From Marinobacter zhanjiangensis (GTDB taxonomy: Bacteria; Pseudomonadota; Gammaproteobacteria; Pseudomonadales; Oleiphilaceae): a DNA stretch of 64,000 nucleotides. The DNA lies in assembly GCF_014651935.1 (NCBI RefSeq), contig NZ_BMXV01000007.1, forward strand, positions 1 through 64,000, written 5' to 3'. The notes below the pieces were generated by a model that was not told the DNA's origin, made no database searches, and was given only the letters and a program-made list of their open reading frames with translations. Made by a program: the position numbers and the translations under genes. How positions within the stretch are numbered: the first letter of the stretch is position 1; every line of letters begins with the position of its first letter. Positions 40,839 to 49,717 of the stretch are shown one piece after another.

Positions 40839-42728
40839 GTGTGTGGTCTTGCTGGTTTTTTGAGAACATCCACAACGCCTAACCGTGACGCGCATCGGCA
40901 ATGGCTTGAACACATGGGCCAGGCCATTGTGCATCGCGGCCCCGATGCCGGGGGTACTTACCAGAACGACGAGATAGGTCTGGTACACCGCCGCTTAAGC
41001 ATCCTGGACCTGAGCGAAGCGGGTAATCAGCCGATGGCATCCCCCTCTGGCAGATACCTGATCGTTTACAATGGCGAGATCTATAATTACCGTTCGATCA
41101 GGGCTGAACTCGAAGCGGAAGGCTACCGCTTCACCACCGGCACCGACACCGAAGTACTTCTGGCCCTGTACGAACACAAGGGCCAGCGCTGCCTGGATGA
41201 CCTTAACGGCATGTTTGCGTTTGCCATCTGGGATACCCGCTCGAAAGAGCTGTTTCTGGCGCGGGATCGGCTGGGCAAAAAACCCCTGTATTATTATCAG
41301 GCGGATGGCCAGTTTGCGTTTGCCTCCGAGATCAAAGCACTCAGTGCACTGCCTTTCCTGAAGAAGGACATCCGTCCGGACGCCATCAAGGACTTCTTCG
41401 CTTACCAGTATATACCTGACCCCAAAACCATTTATCGCAGCGTCCACAAGCTGTCGCCCGGCCACTGGCTGAAAACCGACGGCATCCGAACTGAAATCGG
41501 CCAGTATTGGGACCTGTCCTTTGCAGATCCGAGTACCGCAAGCCCGGACGAACTGGAAGCAGGACTTTATGATCTGATCGACGACGCCGTTCGCCTGCGA
41601 ATGATAAGCGATGTGCCTCTTGGCGCATTTCTCAGCGGCGGAGTGGACTCAAGCGCAGTGGTTGGGCTGATGGCTGGCCATAGCAGCCAACCCGTTACCA
41701 CCTGCGCCATAGGATTCGATTCCAAACGTTTTGATGAAGTTGCCTGGGCGAAAAAAGTGGCGGGGCTATTTGACACCAATCACCATGAATTTACGGTACG
41801 TGAAAACGTACCGGGCAGTCTGACGGATATCGCCCGGTACTTTGATGAACCTTTTGCAGATCCCTCGTTTGTGCCTACCTTCTTTGTCTCACAACTGGCG
41901 CGGCAGAAAGTTACTGTGGCCCTTGCGGGCGATGGTGGCGACGAAAATTTTGCCGGTTACAGTAAATATCACACTGATAGCATCGAAAACCGACTGCGCA
42001 ATCTGTTTCCAGCGGCGTTGCGCCGCAGATTTTTTCCGCCGCTGGCGCAACTGGCGGGTGGTATCAACAGTCCGTTATCGCGCAGGGCGAACTCGCTGCT
42101 GAACACTCTGGCCATGGAGCCGGATCAGGGGTTTTTCACGAGCAACTGTTTCTTCCGCCCGAGCCTCTGGAACGATCTTGTGCATGGTGAGCTGAAGCGG
42201 GAAACCGACGACTACGATCCGGCAGATATCACCCGCCAGCACTACCGCAACGCGGATACCGATGACCACCTGGCAAAAATTCTTTACACGGATATCAAGA
42301 CTTACCTGCCGGGCGACATTCTGGTCAAGGTCGACCGGATGAGCATGGCAAACTCTCTGGAAACCAGGGCGCCATTGCTGGATTATCGGGTCGTGGAGTA
42401 CGCGGCAAATATTCCATCCGCAATGAAACTGAACGGCAGGGAAAAGAAATACATTCTTAAAAAAGCCTTTGAAAAAATGCTGCCCGAGGAGGTTCTATAT
42501 CGCAAAAAAATGGGCTTCTCAGTACCTCTGGCTCAGTGGTTGCGGCATGAATTGTTTGAGCTGGCAGACGGAGTCTTCGCGACGGACGAGGGTGGCCTGG
42601 CCCAGTGCTTTGATATGAATAAAGTGCGGAGGCTCTGGAAGAATCATCAGCACGGCCGGGATGAAAATACTCAAGAGCTTTGGAGCATGGTGGCCTTCGA
42701 ACTTTGGTGGAGAGCCTATCACTCATGA
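40839..42728 (+). CDS. XrtA-system amidotransferase (asparagine-synthetase family)
   Basis: This 629-residue protein belongs to the AsnB-like class II glutamine amidotransferases found in exosortase EPS loci (TIGR03108-like). The GTG start gives MCGLAGF with the N-terminal nucleophile Cys2; IVHRGPDAGGTY and YNGEIYNYRSIRAELE complete the glutaminase domain. The synthetase domain has the PPi loop FLSGGVDSSAVVGLM. It probably amidates a sugar carboxylate of the polymer rather than making free asparagine; this is family inference. Its stop overlaps the ATG of the transglutaminase-like gene. Confidence 0.92.
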   Translation: MCGLAGFLRTSTTPNRDAHRQWLEHMGQAIVHRGPDAGGTYQNDEIGLVHRRLSILDLSEAGNQPMASPSGRYLIVYNGEIYNYRSIRAELEAEGYRFTTGTDTEVLLALYEHKGQRCLDDLNGMFAFAIWDTRSKELFLARDRLGKKPLYYYQADGQFAFASEIKALSALPFLKKDIRPDAIKDFFAYQYIPDPKTIYRSVHKLSPGHWLKTDGIRTEIGQYWDLSFADPSTASPDELEAGLYDLIDDAVRLRMISDVPLGAFLSGGVDSSAVVGLMAGHSSQPVTTCAIGFDSKRFDEVAWAKKVAGLFDTNHHEFTVRENVPGSLTDIARYFDEPFADPSFVPTFFVSQLARQKVTVALAGDGGDENFAGYSKYHTDSIENRLRNLFPAALRRRFFPPLAQLAGGINSPLSRRANSLLNTLAMEPDQGFFTSNCFFRPSLWNDLVHGELKRETDDYDPADITRQHYRNADTDDHLAKILYTDIKTYLPGDILVKVDRMSMANSLETRAPLLDYRVVEYAANIPSAMKLNGREKKYILKKAFEKMLPEEVLYRKKMGFSVPLAQWLRHELFELADGVFATDEGGLAQCFDMNKVRRLWKNHQHGRDENTQELWSMVAFELWWRAYHS

Positions 42729-43636
42729 AAGAAGGAGCGGGTAGAGTGGCTGGTATAATCAGAAAAGGTCGATTGCAGGACGTTCGGCCGCTGTATATGT
42801 GGCTAGGCGTATTCTGCCTGATCATCGGTATTATTCTCCTGAGCATTAACCTGTATGGACTAACCCAGCACATCCGAAAACCCGGCCTGGGAGTATCGGA
42901 TCATGAACAATTGCGGTTTATACCGGACGAAGTCTGGAGCTACCAGGAAAGCATGACAGCTATCGACCAACTCGGAAGGATCGACGACAGGAATCAGCTA
43001 GCGGAAACAGCAAACAACGTGGTGAACCAAAGCCTTGTTCACGTGGACTGGAAAAGGGTGGACCCACAGGAGTACCGGCAGCTTGTTCCCATCTGGGAAA
43101 ACTATTTCCTGTGGGCCATAGGTCAGTTCTCGGGGCTGCCCCAGTTCGAACGCTACCATTACGCCGATTACCGCCGTAATATCCGCCGGGGTATAGGCAT
43201 TTGCGGGGATGCTTCCACAATCCTGTCTTCGGTTATGGACCGTTACGACGTTCCGAACCGGATTATATCCTTTCGGGGCCACGTCATTGTAGAGTATCAG
43301 GATGAAAGTGGAGACCATTATCTGATGGATCCGGACTTTGGTGTTTCCCTGGATACCTCGCTGAAAGGCTTACTCCGGGATCCCGAGAGCTTCAAGCACA
43401 GGTACTTGAGCGCCGGGTATAGCGAGGGGGAAATTGATTATTTATTTGAGGCCTACGCGAAAGGCTATTCGATTTTTGAAGATACCTACCACTTTATGAC
43501 ATTAAGATATTGGTTTGAGGAGGTCAGCTACCTCGCCAAGTGGCTGATGCCAATATTGATGATTGTCCTTTCCGGTATTTACCTGCTATGGCCCCGCCGT
43601 CCTATCGATAACGGCAGGATCCGTAGCAATGAGTAA
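42725..43636 (+). CDS. Membrane protein with transglutaminase-like domain
   Basis: This protein of about 303 residues has an N-terminal membrane helix (about 24-45), a soluble middle region and a C-terminal helix (about 273-292). The middle holds the transglutaminase-like triad: Cys160 in IGICGDASTILSSVMDRY, His186 in FRGHVIVEY and Asp202 in YLMDPDFG. Between the helices the domain should face the periplasm. Such folds act as proteases, amidases or transferases. It is coupled by overlap to the amidotransferase before it and the glycosyltransferase after it. Function unknown; it is not an exosortase. Confidence 0.8.
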   Translation: MKEGAGRVAGIIRKGRLQDVRPLYMWLGVFCLIIGIILLSINLYGLTQHIRKPGLGVSDHEQLRFIPDEVWSYQESMTAIDQLGRIDDRNQLAETANNVVNQSLVHVDWKRVDPQEYRQLVPIWENYFLWAIGQFSGLPQFERYHYADYRRNIRRGIGICGDASTILSSVMDRYDVPNRIISFRGHVIVEYQDESGDHYLMDPDFGVSLDTSLKGLLRDPESFKHRYLSAGYSEGEIDYLFEAYAKGYSIFEDTYHFMTLRYWFEEVSYLAKWLMPILMIVLSGIYLLWPRRPIDNGRIRSNE

Positions 43637-44786
43637 CGTCCATCAGCGACAACGTATACTGCATGTCACGTTTAACATGGGCTTTGGAGGCACCGAGCAA
43701 GTTATACGGCAGTTAGTGACGAACCTTCCACGAGACAGTTATGAAAATCAGATTCTCTGCATTGATGGCCAGGTTGGCGCAATCGGCGAACAGGTTTCGG
43801 CTGAAGGCGTAGAGGTCTTCGCTCTGAACCGTCGGGCCGGCCTTGATCTTGAGTTGATCCGGTCTATTCGGAGTGAGGTGAACCAGAGGAAGGTTGATAT
43901 CATTCACTGTCATCAATACACCCCTTGGGTGTATGGCTGGTTCGCGAGATGGGGAACTGGTGCCAAACTGGTCTTCACCGAACATGGGCGCTTTCACCCA
44001 GACCACTACCGCTATAAAGCCGCTTTGATAAACCCCCTCATGGCTTTGACGACGGATTCTGTCGTGGCGATCTCTAAGGCTACCCGCGAAGCCCTGTCTC
44101 GCTATGAATTCATTCCTCGCCGAAAAATCGGAGTGATTTACAATGGCATTCGTGGCCTGGACCGTGATGAAGCTGCGGCAAGCGCCACAAGACAGGCGTT
44201 AAGGATACCGGACGCTGCGTTCATTATGGGGACAGTCGCAAGGCTGGACCCGGTCAAGAACCAGGGAATGATGCTTGAGGCCTTTTCAAACGTACTGCAA
44301 CAAAATCCCAACGTCTGGTTACTCATTGTAGGCGACGGTCCGGAACGAGAGCGATTGGAAAGCCAAGCTGACGACTTGAATATAAGCCACCGGGTGATAT
44401 TTACAGGCTTTCAGAAAAAGCCGGAAAATTACCTTAACGTGATGGATCTTTTCCTGCTGTCATCCCATACCGAAGGTACTTCCATGACGCTTCTGGAGGC
44501 GATGAGCATGGGCGTTCCCATTGTTGCTACAGCAGTAGGAGGAACTCCGGAACTAGTAAGGGATAGGCAAAATGGACGTCTTTCGAATGCCGGCGATCGA
44601 AAAGCTTTTGGAGCTGTTCTGAGTGAAATAGCGGGTGAGTCACGGCAATCGTTAAAGTTGATGGCCGACAATGGACAACGAAATTTCGAAAAATGTTTTT
44701 CAATTAGGAAAATGGTCAGTGAATATGGAAAAGTCTATTCAAGACTGAAAGGAAATGAAGATGGTCGAAAGAAATCTTTTGGTTAA
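43629..44786 (+). CDS. Glycosyltransferase, family 4 (XrtA-associated type)
   Basis: This GT-B enzyme of about 385 residues resembles the sugar transferases of exosortase loci (TIGR03088-like). N-terminal ILHVTFNMGFGGTEQVIRQL, FTEHGRFHPDHYRYKA, then MGTVARLDPVKNQG and the E-x7-E motif in SHTEGTSMTLLEAMSMG. The ATG at 43629 overlaps the previous stop by eight bases. Base composition starts to become AT-richer toward its end, at the border of the cassette that follows. Confidence 0.9.
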   Translation: MSNVHQRQRILHVTFNMGFGGTEQVIRQLVTNLPRDSYENQILCIDGQVGAIGEQVSAEGVEVFALNRRAGLDLELIRSIRSEVNQRKVDIIHCHQYTPWVYGWFARWGTGAKLVFTEHGRFHPDHYRYKAALINPLMALTTDSVVAISKATREALSRYEFIPRRKIGVIYNGIRGLDRDEAAASATRQALRIPDAAFIMGTVARLDPVKNQGMMLEAFSNVLQQNPNVWLLIVGDGPERERLESQADDLNISHRVIFTGFQKKPENYLNVMDLFLLSSHTEGTSMTLLEAMSMGVPIVATAVGGTPELVRDRQNGRLSNAGDRKAFGAVLSEIAGESRQSLKLMADNGQRNFEKCFSIRKMVSEYGKVYSRLKGNEDGRKKSFG

Positions 44787-45120
44787 AAATTACCTTGTGA
44801 TGCCGAATGATTATCAATACTACATAGATTTTATGTCTGCATCAGTATTTAGAATAAGTATTTTTATTGGCCAAAAATCCTACGTTCTTTATGCTATTTT
44901 AAGACAAAGCGTTCTTTCATTGTTGGATTCGTGTACAAAACCCTACTTGTGTTTCGTTTTTGGTTTATATGTAGGTCAATGGGTAGGTGTTAGTGGTTTT
45001 AGAAGAAAGCAATTATTGACTTCAGCGAAATCATTAGAGGAGTTATCAGGCGCGATTGATTTCCGCTTGCCAACGAGTTTGCTCGGAATATTCGGATTTA
45101 GCCAAAATGCAGTTCGATAG
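44761..45120 (+). CDS. Possible small hydrophobic protein, doubtful
   Basis: This open frame of about 119 residues lies between two clear genes and overlaps both ends (44786 and 45107). An AGGAAA site lies 7 bases before the ATG at 44761, and the middle is hydrophobic (LDSCTKPYLCFVFGLYVGQW). No family is recognised, and the composition is AT-rich like the cassette. It may be a genuine small membrane protein or only filler sequence. Confidence 0.35.
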   Translation: MVERNLLVKNYLVMPNDYQYYIDFMSASVFRISIFIGQKSYVLYAILRQSVLSLLDSCTKPYLCFVFGLYVGQWVGVSGFRRKQLLTSAKSLEELSGAIDFRLPTSLLGIFGFSQNAVR

Positions 45121-46579
45121 GAAAAAGATAAAGGTAGCCCTTTTCTATTCATCCATGACGAAATACGGAACTCAGTTTCTCAGCCTTGTTTCGACTATGA
45201 TTATTGCGCGTATCCTGACGCCGGCAGAGATCGGGACTTTTGCTATTGCTAGCGCTCTGGTTATGGTGATGAGTGAGTTTAGATTGTTGGGCGCTGGCAA
45301 TTATCTTGTCCGCGAAAAAGAGCTGACAGAGGATAAGATCCGCGCAGCAACTGGACTAACAATGCTGGTGTCCTGGACGCTCGGTGCCCTGATATGGTTA
45401 TTGGCACCATCATTTTCCGGATTTTATAATCTGGAACAACTGACAGTGATTTTCAGAATATTATCAATCAGCTTCTTTTTTGCTCCTTTTATAAGTATTC
45501 CATCGGCCCTCTTAAGTCGAAAAATGAACTTCAAGGCGCTCTTTTACTTAAAATTTGGGACGACACTCACCCGAATAGTGGTAACTGTAGTACTCGTTGT
45601 TCTCGGCTTCAGCTATTACGGACTGGCTTGGGGAGCCACTCTTGCCGTCTTTGTAGAGTTCCTTTTTGTTCTTGGTTTTGGCGCCGCCTATGTCAGATTT
45701 TTTCCTGGTGTTCGGGGGCTGGGTAAAATCGCGGCTTTTGGCATTTATAATTCAGCTTCGAACCTGTTGCGAAGAGGAGTCGTAACGGTTCCGGATATGA
45801 TTATCGGTAAAATGGGTACTCCCCTTGACGTTGGTCTCTTCTCGAGAGGGCTTGGCTTCATCCAGTTCGTGAGTCAAACGTTAATTATGGGGGTCAAGCC
45901 GGTAGCCTTGCCCTACCTTGCCAACCTGAAGAATTCCGGCGGCGAGGTGGCCGGCGCATATGTGAAGGCTTCAGTGTTAATAGGTGCCATCATGTGGCCT
46001 GTCCTTGCAGTTGCGTCAGTGGTGAGCTTACCGGTTATCCGACTTTTTTTTGGAGATCAATGGGACCAGTCAGCGCCCTATGCTTCGATTCTGGCTGGGT
46101 GGGCGATGCTAAGAGTCGTCAATGCCTTTTCCAGCGATCTGTTCATAACAAACGGACGTGAAAAAGTACTTCTGTTCCGAGAGAGCTGTGTATTTGTTTT
46201 TCATGCTTTTGGCATTTTTATAGCTTTCCCGTTAGGATTGTTGTCAGTGGCCTACGCTTTTTTGCTAGCCGGGTTCGCTGATCTCGTTTTGACTCTTTTT
46301 CTTTTGTCTCGTTTTACTGAGATCGGGGTAGGTCGAATGCTTTGGGCGTGGCGAGGAAATTTTATAATCACTTTGATCTGTGGGGTCCAGGCGTTCCTTA
46401 TCTATCAAGAAAGAATATTTGGGACTGGTCCAACTGAATCATTTATAATTGTGTGTGTTAGCCTCCCGATTTCCTGGCTAGCGCTATTGTTTATTTTGAA
46501 GCACCCTTTAAGTCTGGAACTGGGAAGTGTGGCACGATCGTTGATTAGAAAATTTACAATCAAGGCGAATACTAAATGA
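45107..46579 (+). CDS. Wzx-type polysaccharide flippase (MOP superfamily)
   Basis: This membrane protein of about 490 residues has around twelve to fourteen helices. N-terminal FLSLVSTMIIARILTPAEIG is the hallmark of the polysaccharide synthase/flippase family; VPDMIIGKMGTPLDVGLFSR and LPVIRLFFGDQWDQSAPYA also fit. It should translocate undecaprenyl-linked repeats across the inner membrane. The start at 45107 is the first Met of the conserved region; no strong ribosome site is seen. A second flippase lies at the right end. The next gene overlaps by four bases. Confidence 0.9.
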   Translation: MQFDRKKIKVALFYSSMTKYGTQFLSLVSTMIIARILTPAEIGTFAIASALVMVMSEFRLLGAGNYLVREKELTEDKIRAATGLTMLVSWTLGALIWLLAPSFSGFYNLEQLTVIFRILSISFFFAPFISIPSALLSRKMNFKALFYLKFGTTLTRIVVTVVLVVLGFSYYGLAWGATLAVFVEFLFVLGFGAAYVRFFPGVRGLGKIAAFGIYNSASNLLRRGVVTVPDMIIGKMGTPLDVGLFSRGLGFIQFVSQTLIMGVKPVALPYLANLKNSGGEVAGAYVKASVLIGAIMWPVLAVASVVSLPVIRLFFGDQWDQSAPYASILAGWAMLRVVNAFSSDLFITNGREKVLLFRESCVFVFHAFGIFIAFPLGLLSVAYAFLLAGFADLVLTLFLLSRFTEIGVGRMLWAWRGNFIITLICGVQAFLIYQERIFGTGPTESFIIVCVSLPISWLALLFILKHPLSLELGSVARSLIRKFTIKANTK

Positions 46580-47721
46580 ATCTTTCGATTCTTGCATTGG
46601 CGCCAAACCCATGGGAAGGCGTATGGATGAACCGCCAGCAAATACTCTCGAGGATGGCTCGCAGATGCTCCGTGGTGTATAGCAATGGTCTTCATTATTT
46701 AGGTGATAATGACGGCGGCACGAGATCATTGAGAGGCAGTTTCGAATATAGAGATAAGGTATGTCTGGAATATAGTCCGAAAATACTATTCCGTAACAGA
46801 AAAGTCCCCTGGCTTGACAGAATGATGTTGGGTTTTTTCAAAAAACGCCTAATGGCTCAAATGAATTCCCTCTCCGATCCGAAGACCAAGAAGATTTGCT
46901 ATATATTTCATCCAAAGTATTTGGACTATGTGGATTTTGAGTACTTTGATTTGGTGGTTTATCACTTATACGATGATTTTGATATTTTGGGCCACGGCCA
47001 ATGGAAAGAAAAAAGTCGTGAAGCGGTAATGCGTGCTGACCTTGTTATTGCCTCTTCCGATGTTGTTGCTAGTAAGTTGAGAAGAATAAAGAGTAACGGT
47101 ATCTATCATATACCTAATGGTGTCGACTATGAGTTTTTTGCACAAGAAGACCTGAAGGCCTTGGATAATAGGCCACGGCCATTTGGCGCCCCCTGTATTG
47201 GTTATGTGGGCTCTGTTAATGAAAAGCTTGATTTCGAACTCGTTGATGACCTGTCAGACCATTTATCGAGTACTAAATTTCTAATCGCTGGTAGAGTCGT
47301 TAACCTCAGCGTTTCAGACCAGGTGCTATGGGACAGGATAAAGGCTAAAAATAATGTCGAATATCTCGGTCAGCTCGAGCTTAAGGATGTGCCGGGAGTC
47401 ATTGCAGATCTTGACATGGTCGGGCTATTCTATCGCACTACCGATGAAAAATTTGGATTTGCTTGCGATCCTCTCAAATTATATGAGGCGTTAGCAGTGG
47501 GGAGGCAAATAATTAGCTCGGATATTCAAGCTGTTAAGCGTTTCGAGGATGTAGTGACTATTTGCCAATCGATTGAGGATTGGGAAAAGGCAATTGTTAC
47601 GTATGGTCCAGATGGGGTGGAAGGTGCACAGCTGAGGAGAGAGGTTGCGAAGAGGAATACTTGGGACCAGCGGGTAAAAGAAATTCTAAGAATTTTTGAA
47701 AAGCAATTGTCCGACAATTAA
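46576..47721 (+). CDS. Glycosyltransferase (GT-B fold)
   Basis: This 381-residue glycosyltransferase-like protein opens LSILALAPNPWEGVWMNRQQ, contains VVYHLYDDFDI, a helical linker (VIASSDVVASKLRRIKS), then YHIPNGVDYEFFAQED and CIGYVGSVNEKLDFELV, typical of the family-1/4 C-terminal domain, and DPLKLYEALAVGRQI at the nucleotide site. The E-x7-E motif is imperfect. It is the last plus-strand gene of the main operon; the next genes are on the minus strand. AT-rich. Confidence 0.85.
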   Translation: MNLSILALAPNPWEGVWMNRQQILSRMARRCSVVYSNGLHYLGDNDGGTRSLRGSFEYRDKVCLEYSPKILFRNRKVPWLDRMMLGFFKKRLMAQMNSLSDPKTKKICYIFHPKYLDYVDFEYFDLVVYHLYDDFDILGHGQWKEKSREAVMRADLVIASSDVVASKLRRIKSNGIYHIPNGVDYEFFAQEDLKALDNRPRPFGAPCIGYVGSVNEKLDFELVDDLSDHLSSTKFLIAGRVVNLSVSDQVLWDRIKAKNNVEYLGQLELKDVPGVIADLDMVGLFYRTTDEKFGFACDPLKLYEALAVGRQIISSDIQAVKRFEDVVTICQSIEDWEKAIVTYGPDGVEGAQLRREVAKRNTWDQRVKEILRIFEKQLSDN

Positions 47722-47816
47722 GCTAAGGAGATTAGTCATCAGAATGATTGATTCCTTATGTGACGGCGTAGTTATCGCGCAATAATTTCAGAGGCCCCTG
47801 ATGCCAGATGAGAAGC

Positions 47817-48710
47817 TCATTCCGTATCAGAATGGAGTCGTAGCGAAATGGAAGGATGCTGCCATATATTGAACCGATAACAGACCAGGAAGCGAAAGGC
47901 AGACTTTATTTCCTGGGTTGCCTGGGTTGAGCTCACTGCTTTCAATGACCAATACCAATTTTTCATATAACGGATGCGATCTCTACGAGGAAAGCAATGC
48001 TTCAGGCTGCAGGCACCGCGTCCGATAGAGTAGTTGTTTGTTAATTTTCGATAATCTGACTGTGATTTTCGTTCGTGATGGTGATATACGATCACGGATG
48101 GGTCGTACCAACCTTTGTGGCCGGCACGGGATAATCTGCGAAGAAGATCTGTATCCTCCCCTGAAGGAAAGTCAGTTCCAGCTCCCAATCTTTCGTCGAA
48201 TCCATGGTGTTCGATTATCACCTCCCGTCGAAAAGACATGTTTGCGCCCAGAACAGTCCCAGGACGAATGTAGGTATCGGGGGGGATGTCGAGCGTAGTA
48301 TCGCGCGTCTGTATAGTTATGGGAAGGTCGGCAGGGTCATGCAGGAGCACCTTTCCACCCGAGTAATCAATCGTCGAGTCCTCGAAAACAGAATCGATCT
48401 TATCCAAAAAGTCATTAGAGGGGTAGCAGTCATCGTCAGTAAAAGCCAATATTTCGCCCTTTGAATAAGCTATTCCTCGATTTCTAGCTCGAGATAAACC
48501 GGGCTTGTCTTCATTGACTAATGTGATTTTAAGTTTGGTGTTTCTTATATAATCATTGACAAGTTTTTCCGTCTCATCGGTCGAGCCATTATTTACTAGA
48601 ATTATTTCCCAGAATCCTTTATAGTTGCAATTTTCTAGACTTGCTAAAGTTTTTGTAATCTTTTGTCCTCTGTTTCTTGTGCAAATAACGATTGATATTT
48701 TTCTCTTCAT
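47817..48710 (-). CDS. Glycosyltransferase, family 2
   Basis: This inverting GT-A transferase of about 297 residues has KISIVICTRNRGQKITKTLA, LVNNGSTDETEKLV, the DxD region in LAFTDDDCYPSNDFLDKI and a C-terminal EDTDLLRRLSRAGHKGWYDP acceptor loop. No membrane helices. The ATG at 48710 overlaps the stop of the pyruvyltransferase gene (TGATG); a GTG one codon earlier is possible. It is convergent with the preceding plus-strand glycosyltransferase. Confidence 0.9.
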   Translation of the reverse strand: MKRKISIVICTRNRGQKITKTLASLENCNYKGFWEIILVNNGSTDETEKLVNDYIRNTKLKITLVNEDKPGLSRARNRGIAYSKGEILAFTDDDCYPSNDFLDKIDSVFEDSTIDYSGGKVLLHDPADLPITIQTRDTTLDIPPDTYIRPGTVLGANMSFRREVIIEHHGFDERLGAGTDFPSGEDTDLLRRLSRAGHKGWYDPSVIVYHHHERKSQSDYRKLTNNYSIGRGACSLKHCFPRRDRIRYMKNWYWSLKAVSSTQATQEIKSAFRFLVCYRFNIWQHPSISLRLHSDTE

Positions 48711-49702
48711 CACTTATTTCCCATTTTCAGTTCTGAAATGGCTTCCAAATAGCTTTCGCATAAACTGTTAGCCGGGGATTCTGTAGGCCAAGATTCTCTA
48801 TAATTACCAATTTTATTATATTTGTTATCAATTACTATGTTTTCCTTTCCTATTAGCATCGATATTAGATGTGCATGAAGTCGGTCTGTGACAATTCTTT
48901 TTCCTGACGACAATATCTGACAGCCACGTTCAAGGCGCCTTCTTGCCAATCTTTCAAATAAAAATTGTGAAATATAAGCTCTTAGATTTGGGTGTCTCTT
49001 GAGTATACGGTCCAGGCTGTGCCATAGGTCTTTTTTGTCCTCAAGCCAATCAATGACGAGAATTTTTTTATCATTAGAAAGATTAGTGGGTAGCTTTTCG
49101 CCAATTGACTCGCGATCTTTTCTTACCAAAAACACGATATCGTAAATATTCGCTGTTTTAAGGGACTCTGCCTTCGAAAAAATTGCCATGTCGGGACATA
49201 ATTGAACATTTTTGATGCCCATCGATTGGGCGATCCTAAGGCTCTGAAAATCTCTAACAAGCAAATGGAAGTTTTTATGTTGTTGGAAGTTAACAGAGCA
49301 ATCTCTGAGGTTTTTCTCTTCTTGAAAGTAAATGGACTGAGGTAGTTGTATTACCTTATTGTCGGGATAGTTTCTAATTACTAATTCTCGATGTTCTTGG
49401 TGGGAGGGCCAGAGATCGCCAAAATTGCCCCCTCCGTTAATTAATAAAATTGTATCTTTACTAAAACTGGGTGATTCTCTTTTAATTAATGATTTTTCAG
49501 AGACATGGATAATTTTTACATCCTGTAATTCCTCTTTTAAGAAATTGACCTCGCCGAGCCATATAGCGGCATCGCCTACATTTCCGTGATTCGGAAAGTC
49601 TAATAGCGCGACTTTACTTTTTTCAGGAATAAGAGGCCTAATTTTCTTTCGAACTTCGTCCTTCCATTCTTCTATATTCTTCATGTGAACACCATTATCC
49701 AT
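48710..49702 (-). CDS. Polysaccharide pyruvyl transferase family protein
   Basis: This 330-residue protein adds pyruvate ketals from phosphoenolpyruvate to sugars (CsaB/WcaK family). It contains VALLDFPNHGNVGDAAIWLG near the N-terminus, ILLINGGGNFGDLWPSHQEH and GKRIVTDRLHAHLISMLIGK, the family hallmarks. Pyruvylation gives negative charge. The Met at 49684 (MKNIEEWKDE) is an alternative start. Strongly AT-rich, as are its neighbours. Confidence 0.9.
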   Translation of the reverse strand: MDNGVHMKNIEEWKDEVRKKIRPLIPEKSKVALLDFPNHGNVGDAAIWLGEVNFLKEELQDVKIIHVSEKSLIKRESPSFSKDTILLINGGGNFGDLWPSHQEHRELVIRNYPDNKVIQLPQSIYFQEEKNLRDCSVNFQQHKNFHLLVRDFQSLRIAQSMGIKNVQLCPDMAIFSKAESLKTANIYDIVFLVRKDRESIGEKLPTNLSNDKKILVIDWLEDKKDLWHSLDRILKRHPNLRAYISQFLFERLARRRLERGCQILSSGKRIVTDRLHAHLISMLIGKENIVIDNKYNKIGNYRESWPTESPANSLCESYLEAISELKMGNK

Positions 49703-49717
49703 GTGAACACCTTTGCG

